A stretch of 9,445 bases of DNA, taken from assembly GCA_023391395.1 (NCBI GenBank), contig JAEWBA010000214.1:1-9445 (forward strand), given 5' to 3'. Below are positions 6,540 through 9,445 of the stretch, in pieces; the first letter of the stretch is position 1; each line of letters starts with the position of its first letter. This stretch comes from Pseudomonadota bacterium. Its GTDB lineage: Bacteria; Pseudomonadota; Gammaproteobacteria; Burkholderiales; Burkholderiaceae_D. The notes beneath the pieces were generated by a model, which was given only the letters and a program-made list of their open reading frames with translations, searched no databases and had not been told where the DNA came from. Position numbers and translations under genes: made by a program.

Positions 6540-8087
6540 ATGATGACAGTCGGACCCGACAATTACGATTGCGACCTCCTGGTCGTCGGTGGCGGCATCA
6601 ATGGCGCAGGCATCGCGCGCGATGCCGCCGGCCGCGGCTTATCGGTCCTGCTGTGCGAGAAGGACGATCTGGCGTCGCACACCTCTTCCGCCTCCAGCAA
6701 GCTGATCCATGGCGGGATCCGCTATCTCGAGCATTACGAGTTCGGCTTGGTGCGCAAGGCCTTGATGGAGCGGGAAGTCTTGCTGCGCTCGGCACCCCAC
6801 ATCATCCGGCCCTTGCGGTTCGTGCTTCCGCACGACAAAGGTCAGCGCCCCGTGTGGATGGTGCGCCTGGGTCTCTTCCTCTACGACCGCCTGGCGAAAC
6901 GTGAACTGCTGCCGCCTTCCACGACGATCGATCTGCGCCGCCACGCCGCCGGCGAGCCCTTGAAGACGGAATTTACGCGCGGCTTTATGTACTCGGATGC
7001 TTGGGTCGACGATGCGCGCCTGGTGGTGCTCAACGCGCTGGACGCGGCCAAGAAAGGCGCAGTCGTACTGACCCGGACCGCCTGCGTGGCCGCCGAGCGG
7101 ATGCCTGCGCACTGGCAGGCCATCCTGCAGACGGAGGAGGGTCGCCGTATTGAGGTCAAGGCCCGTTGCCTGGTGAATGCCGCCGGGCCATGGACGGCAG
7201 ATTTTCTGCGGGATGCCGGCATTGCACGCTCAGGCCGCCTGCGTCTGGTCAAGGGCAGTCATATCGTGGTCAGGCGATTGTTCGAGCATCCCTACGCCTA
7301 TATCCTGCAGCATCCTGACCGGCGCATCGTATTCGCCATTCCCTACCAGCAGGATTTAACGCTGATCGGCACGACCGACCTGGAATTCCATGGCGATCCC
7401 GACAAGGTCGCCATCGACGATGCGGAAATTGCTTACCTGTGCGAGCTGACGCGGCGCTATTTCAAGAAACCGGTGCAAGCCGCCGATGTGGTCTGGTCTT
7501 ACTCCGGGGTACGGCCGCTGATCGAGGATACGGCTGCGGAAGCGTCGGCGGTCACGCGCGATTACCGGCTCGAGTTCGATGCTGCCGGCGCGCCGCTGCT
7601 ATCGGTTTTCGGCGGAAAAATCACCACTTACCGCAAGCTGGCTGAGGAAGCGATGGATGGCATCGTTCGCGCGCTGGGCCGGGAGAATGGGCCGTGGACC
7701 GAAAACGCCTCTCTGCCTGGCGGCGACCTATTCGGCGACGAGTCAGGGAAGCGCGCAGTGCTCGAGTTCGAGCTTTATGTTCAAGGCTTGCAGCGACGGT
7801 ATGCATGGCTGCCTGCTGTTCTGGTTGCGCGTTACGCATGCACTTATGGCACGCGCACCGAAGGGCTGCTGGCCGGGCGCTCCCGTGTGGAGGAGATGGG
7901 AGAGCAGCTCGTTCCCGGCCTGTACGAGGCGGAAGCGGAATATCTGATGCGCCACGAATGGGCTCGCACGGCAGCGGACGTGCTCTGGCGGCGAACCAAG
8001 CTCGGCTTGTATGCGAGCACGGAACAGGCGAAACGACTCGATGACTGGTTGTGTCAGCGCCAGGCACCAGCACTTGCGCATGAATGA
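6540..8087 (+). CDS. glpD: Aerobic glycerol-3-phosphate dehydrogenase GlpD
   Basis: Membrane-associated flavoenzyme that oxidises sn-glycerol 3-phosphate to dihydroxyacetone phosphate and passes electrons to ubiquinone. The 515 residues contain the FAD-binding GGGINGAG (17-24), the first GlpD signature region around SSASSKLIHGGIRYLE (49-64), NAAGPWTADF (213-222), LVKGSHIV (236-243), GTTDLEFHGDPDKV (277-290), SYSGVRPL (320-327) and the second signature VFGGKITTYRKLAE (356-369). The C-terminal domain (about 385-505) includes RHEWARTAADVLWRRTKLGL (471-490). Two tandem in-frame ATGs (6540 and 6543) are possible starts, neither with a clear Shine-Dalgarno. It lies between two envelope genes, with no glpF, glpK or glpR visible beside it, so its placement looks incidental. 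The very short gap after the upstream terminator leaves promoter placement unclear. Glycerophosphate from phospholipid turnover is a possible functional link to the envelope; that is only inference. Confidence 0.95.
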   Translation: MMTVGPDNYDCDLLVVGGGINGAGIARDAAGRGLSVLLCEKDDLASHTSSASSKLIHGGIRYLEHYEFGLVRKALMEREVLLRSAPHIIRPLRFVLPHDKGQRPVWMVRLGLFLYDRLAKRELLPPSTTIDLRRHAAGEPLKTEFTRGFMYSDAWVDDARLVVLNALDAAKKGAVVLTRTACVAAERMPAHWQAILQTEEGRRIEVKARCLVNAAGPWTADFLRDAGIARSGRLRLVKGSHIVVRRLFEHPYAYILQHPDRRIVFAIPYQQDLTLIGTTDLEFHGDPDKVAIDDAEIAYLCELTRRYFKKPVQAADVVWSYSGVRPLIEDTAAEASAVTRDYRLEFDAAGAPLLSVFGGKITTYRKLAEEAMDGIVRALGRENGPWTENASLPGGDLFGDESGKRAVLEFELYVQGLQRRYAWLPAVLVARYACTYGTRTEGLLAGRSRVEEMGEQLVPGLYEAEAEYLMRHEWARTAADVLWRRTKLGLYASTEQAKRLDDWLCQRQAPALAHE

Positions 8088-8140
8088 AACACCCAGGCGA
8101 ACACTGCGAAGAAGCGCCGTGGTGGCGGCCCAACGGGCTT

Positions 8141-8160
8141 ACAACTGGTCACAACTGACT
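8141..8160 (+). repeat. 10-bp direct repeat upstream of lpxC
   Basis: ACAACTG occurs at 8141-8147 and again at 8151-8157, exactly one helical turn apart, in the -35 region of the lpxC promoter. An inverted partner AGTTG (8169-8173) overlaps the TG of the extended -10. It could be a regulator site on one face of the DNA. CAACTG also occurs at several places inside coding regions of this window, so the single word is not rare; the phased pair is the notable part. Confidence 0.4.
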
Positions 8161-8171
8161 CGCCGGTTAGT

Positions 8172-8180
8172 TGCTATAAT
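8172..8180 (+). promoter_or_regulatory. Extended -10 promoter of lpxC
   Basis: TGC followed by perfect TATAAT (8175-8180) is a consensus extended -10 element. No good -35 lies 16-18 bases upstream (CAACTG at 17 is poor), which is tolerated by extended -10 promoters. Transcription would start about seven bases after the -10, at or next to A of the lpxC ATG (8187), implying a leaderless or nearly leaderless mRNA. The motif is seen; start-site position is inferred from standard sigma-70 spacing. Confidence 0.7.
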
Positions 8181-8186
8181 CTCACA

Positions 8187-9125
8187 ATGCTAAAGCAACG
8201 CACCATCAAGCAAATCGTCAAGACCGTTGGGGTTGGCCTGCATTCGGGCACCAAGGTCGAATTGACTTTGCGTCCCGCCGCGCCGGATACCGGCATCGTG
8301 TTCCGGCGCGTCGACCTGGACCCGCCGGCGGATCTTCCGGCCAGTGCGAATGGCGTCGGCGACACCCGCATGGCCTCGACCCTGGACAACGGCCAGGGTG
8401 CCAAGGTGTCCACCGTCGAGCACCTCATGTCCGCCTGCGCCGGGCTGGGCATCGATAACCTCTATGTGGATGTGACGGCGGAAGAAATTCCCATCATGGA
8501 CGGGTCGGCCGCATCCTTCGTCTTTCTGCTGCAGCAAGCCGGATTGCAGGAGCAAGGCGCTGCCAAGAAATTCATTCGTGTCAAGAAGGCTGTGGAAGTG
8601 CGCGAGGGGCAGGGCGAGCAGGAAAAGTGGGCGCGCCTGGAACCGTATAACGGCTTCAAGCTCAAGTTCTTCATCGAATTCAAGCATCCCGCCGTCGACA
8701 GCACCGGCCAGATTGCGGAGGTCGATTTCGGACGCGAGTCCTATGTCCGCGAAATTGCGCGCGCCCGCACCTTCGGCTTCATGCAGGATGTCGAAACCCT
8801 GCGCGGCATGGGGCTGGCACGCGGCGGTTCGCTGGAAAACGCGATCGTGATGGACGAGTATCGCGTCCTCAATGCGGACGGCCTGCGTTACGAGAACGAG
8901 TTCGTGCGCCACAAGATTCTGGATGCGATCGGCGATCTGTATCTGGTCGGTCATCCCCTCCTGGCTGCCTATACCGCGCACAAGTCCGGCCACGCCATGA
9001 ACAACCAGTTGTTGCGCGCCTTGCTGGCGCAACCGGACGCCTACGAAATCGTCAGCTTCGACTCCCAGGAAGCCGCGCCGCGCGCCTATGCCGGCCGCGC
9101 CGACATGGAGTGGGCGCTCACCTAA
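8187..9125 (+). CDS. lpxC: UDP-3-O-acyl-N-acetylglucosamine deacetylase LpxC
   Basis: Zinc hydrolase that carries out the committed step of lipid A synthesis, removing acetate from UDP-3-O-acyl-GlcNAc in the cytoplasm. The 312 residues carry zinc ligands H79 (in [17 protein letters not shown]), H242 and D246 (in [10 protein letters not shown]), catalytic E78, and K243 and H269 (in YKSGH-like HKSGHAMNN). ARARTFGF (191-198) holds the Thr/Phe that contact substrate. The start [11 protein letters not shown] aligns residue for residue with the E. coli start, so ATG 8187 is firm. There is no Shine-Dalgarno; the -10 TATAAT lies six bases upstream. The C-terminus (ADMEWALT) does not resemble the LAxxxxxAVLA-type FtsH degradation tag of E. 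coli LpxC, so turnover may be controlled differently. The gene converges with the DciA-like gene, with 18 bases between stops. Confidence 0.97.
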   Translation: MLKQRTIKQIVKTVGVGLHSGTKVELTLRPAAPDTGIVFRRVDLDPPADLPASANGVGDTRMASTLDNGQGAKVSTVEHLMSACAGLGIDNLYVDVTAEEIPIMDGSAASFVFLLQQAGLQEQGAAKKFIRVKKAVEVREGQGEQEKWARLEPYNGFKLKFFIEFKHPAVDSTGQIAEVDFGRESYVREIARARTFGFMQDVETLRGMGLARGGSLENAIVMDEYRVLNADGLRYENEFVRHKILDAIGDLYLVGHPLLAAYTAHKSGHAMNNQLLRALLAQPDAYEIVSFDSQEAAPRAYAGRADMEWALT

Positions 9126-9143
9126 GCGCTGCGCCGGCGACCC

Positions 9144-9445
9144 TTACTTCTCTTTGTTGCCGTCGGAGCGGTGACGCTCCAGCAGAGCGGCGAGCGCCGC
9201 TTTCAAGGCGCCGTTGCGCGGCTCATCCTCCAGACTCGCCTGCAGCTCGGCAAGTGAAGAAATTGCTTGCGCAGGCAGCGCTAACTGCTTGATTGAAGGT
9301 GGTTTTTCTGCAATCTTTCCAACTTGCACTTTCAGGCGGATTGCGTTAACCTGCCAGCCTCTCTTCAGCAATTTGTCTTGCAGATTGGGCAATTGCTGTT
9401 TCAGTTTTGCCGCCAAGGCGGCATTTGGTATCGACAGTACCAAGC
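9144..9445 (-). CDS. dciA: DUF721/DciA-like protein, C-terminal part (cut by window edge)
   Basis: About 100 C-terminal residues are visible; the gene continues beyond 9445, so the Met encoded at 9443-9441 is probably internal rather than the start. The segment VLSIPNAALAAKLKQQLP, followed by a helix and a short GWQVNAIRLKVQV strand, resembles the second half of the DUF721 (DciA) domain, where a strand and helix are followed by 'VN.I.V.V'. DciA proteins bind and help load the replicative helicase DnaB in bacteria without DnaC or DnaI. The tail after about residue 45 of the visible part is Ala, Leu and charge rich, ends in KEK and looks poorly conserved. Genes of this family are known near lpxC and secA in several proteobacteria, which supports the call. 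Without the N-terminal half, another DUF721-like protein of unknown role is possible. Confidence 0.68.
   Translation of the reverse strand, partial: LVLSIPNAALAAKLKQQLPNLQDKLLKRGWQVNAIRLKVQVGKIAEKPPSIKQLALPAQAISSLAELQASLEDEPRNGALKAALAALLERHRSDGNKEK
9186..9201 (+). other. Hairpin 60 bases after lpxC, possible weak terminator
   Basis: AGCGGC (9186-9191) pairs with GCCGCT (9196-9201) around GAGC, followed only by TTC. It lies within the 3' coding end of the convergent gene. It may help end lpxC transcription, but the T-run is too short for a confident call. No other terminator is visible between the two stops; only the 8-base palindrome CGCCGGCG (9132-9139) lies there. Confidence 0.25.

Noticed and set aside
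9126..9143. Bidirectional terminator between the converging lpxC and DciA-like genes.
   Set aside because: Only an 8-base palindrome (CGCCGGCG) is present, with no T-run in either direction.
1..9445. Mobile elements, CRISPR arrays, tRNA or rRNA genes, toxin-antitoxin or defence genes.
   Set aside because: No supporting repeats, integrase-like ORFs or RNA gene signatures were seen on either strand; nearly all of the window is explained by core genes.

Overview
The window is a chromosomal stretch of the division and cell-wall (dcw) cluster of a high-GC betaproteobacterium. The protein sequences look most like Burkholderiales, probably Oxalobacteraceae (the Herbaspirillum, Herminiimonas and Massilia side). 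This placement rests on remembered family sequences: the MWxxxR start of FtsQ, the FtsZ tail DIPAFLRKQAD and the near-canonical LpxC. No search was run. There are no rRNA or tRNA genes, mobile elements or CRISPR arrays.

Layout. Positions 46-4468 hold a tight same-strand run, murC-ddlB-ftsQ-ftsA, with a 4-base ATGA overlap between murC and ddlB and gaps of 19 and 10 bases after that. A structured 151-base leader (4469-4619) then precedes ftsZ (4620-5801). Two hairpin zones follow, the second a textbook intrinsic terminator (5888-5913). Next come a stand-alone Prx5-type peroxiredoxin (5948-6454) with its own terminator (6481-6506), glpD (6540-8087), and a short region ending in a consensus extended -10 element. 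lpxC starts six bases after that element (8187-9125). The window closes with the 3' part of a convergent DUF721/DciA-like gene (9144-9445, minus strand). No gap longer than 300 bases lacks a gene.

How the genes work together. MurC and DdlB make cytoplasmic peptidoglycan precursors. FtsQ, FtsA and FtsZ form the divisome core that directs septal wall synthesis. LpxC commits UDP-acyl-GlcNAc to lipid A, so outer-membrane supply is encoded beside wall and septum supply. The peroxiredoxin and the respiratory glycerol-3-phosphate dehydrogenase are not dcw functions; they sit between ftsZ and lpxC, which are adjacent in enterobacteria.

The window is mostly ordinary core genome and I see no new multi-gene system. 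The points worth a second look are at control sites and single residues: an apparently leaderless lpxC with a 10-bp-phased direct repeat upstream, mutually exclusive hairpins in the ftsZ leader, terminators placed so close to prx and glpD that no ordinary promoter fits behind them, and an FtsZ whose nucleotide pocket lacks the usual Arg and Phe.
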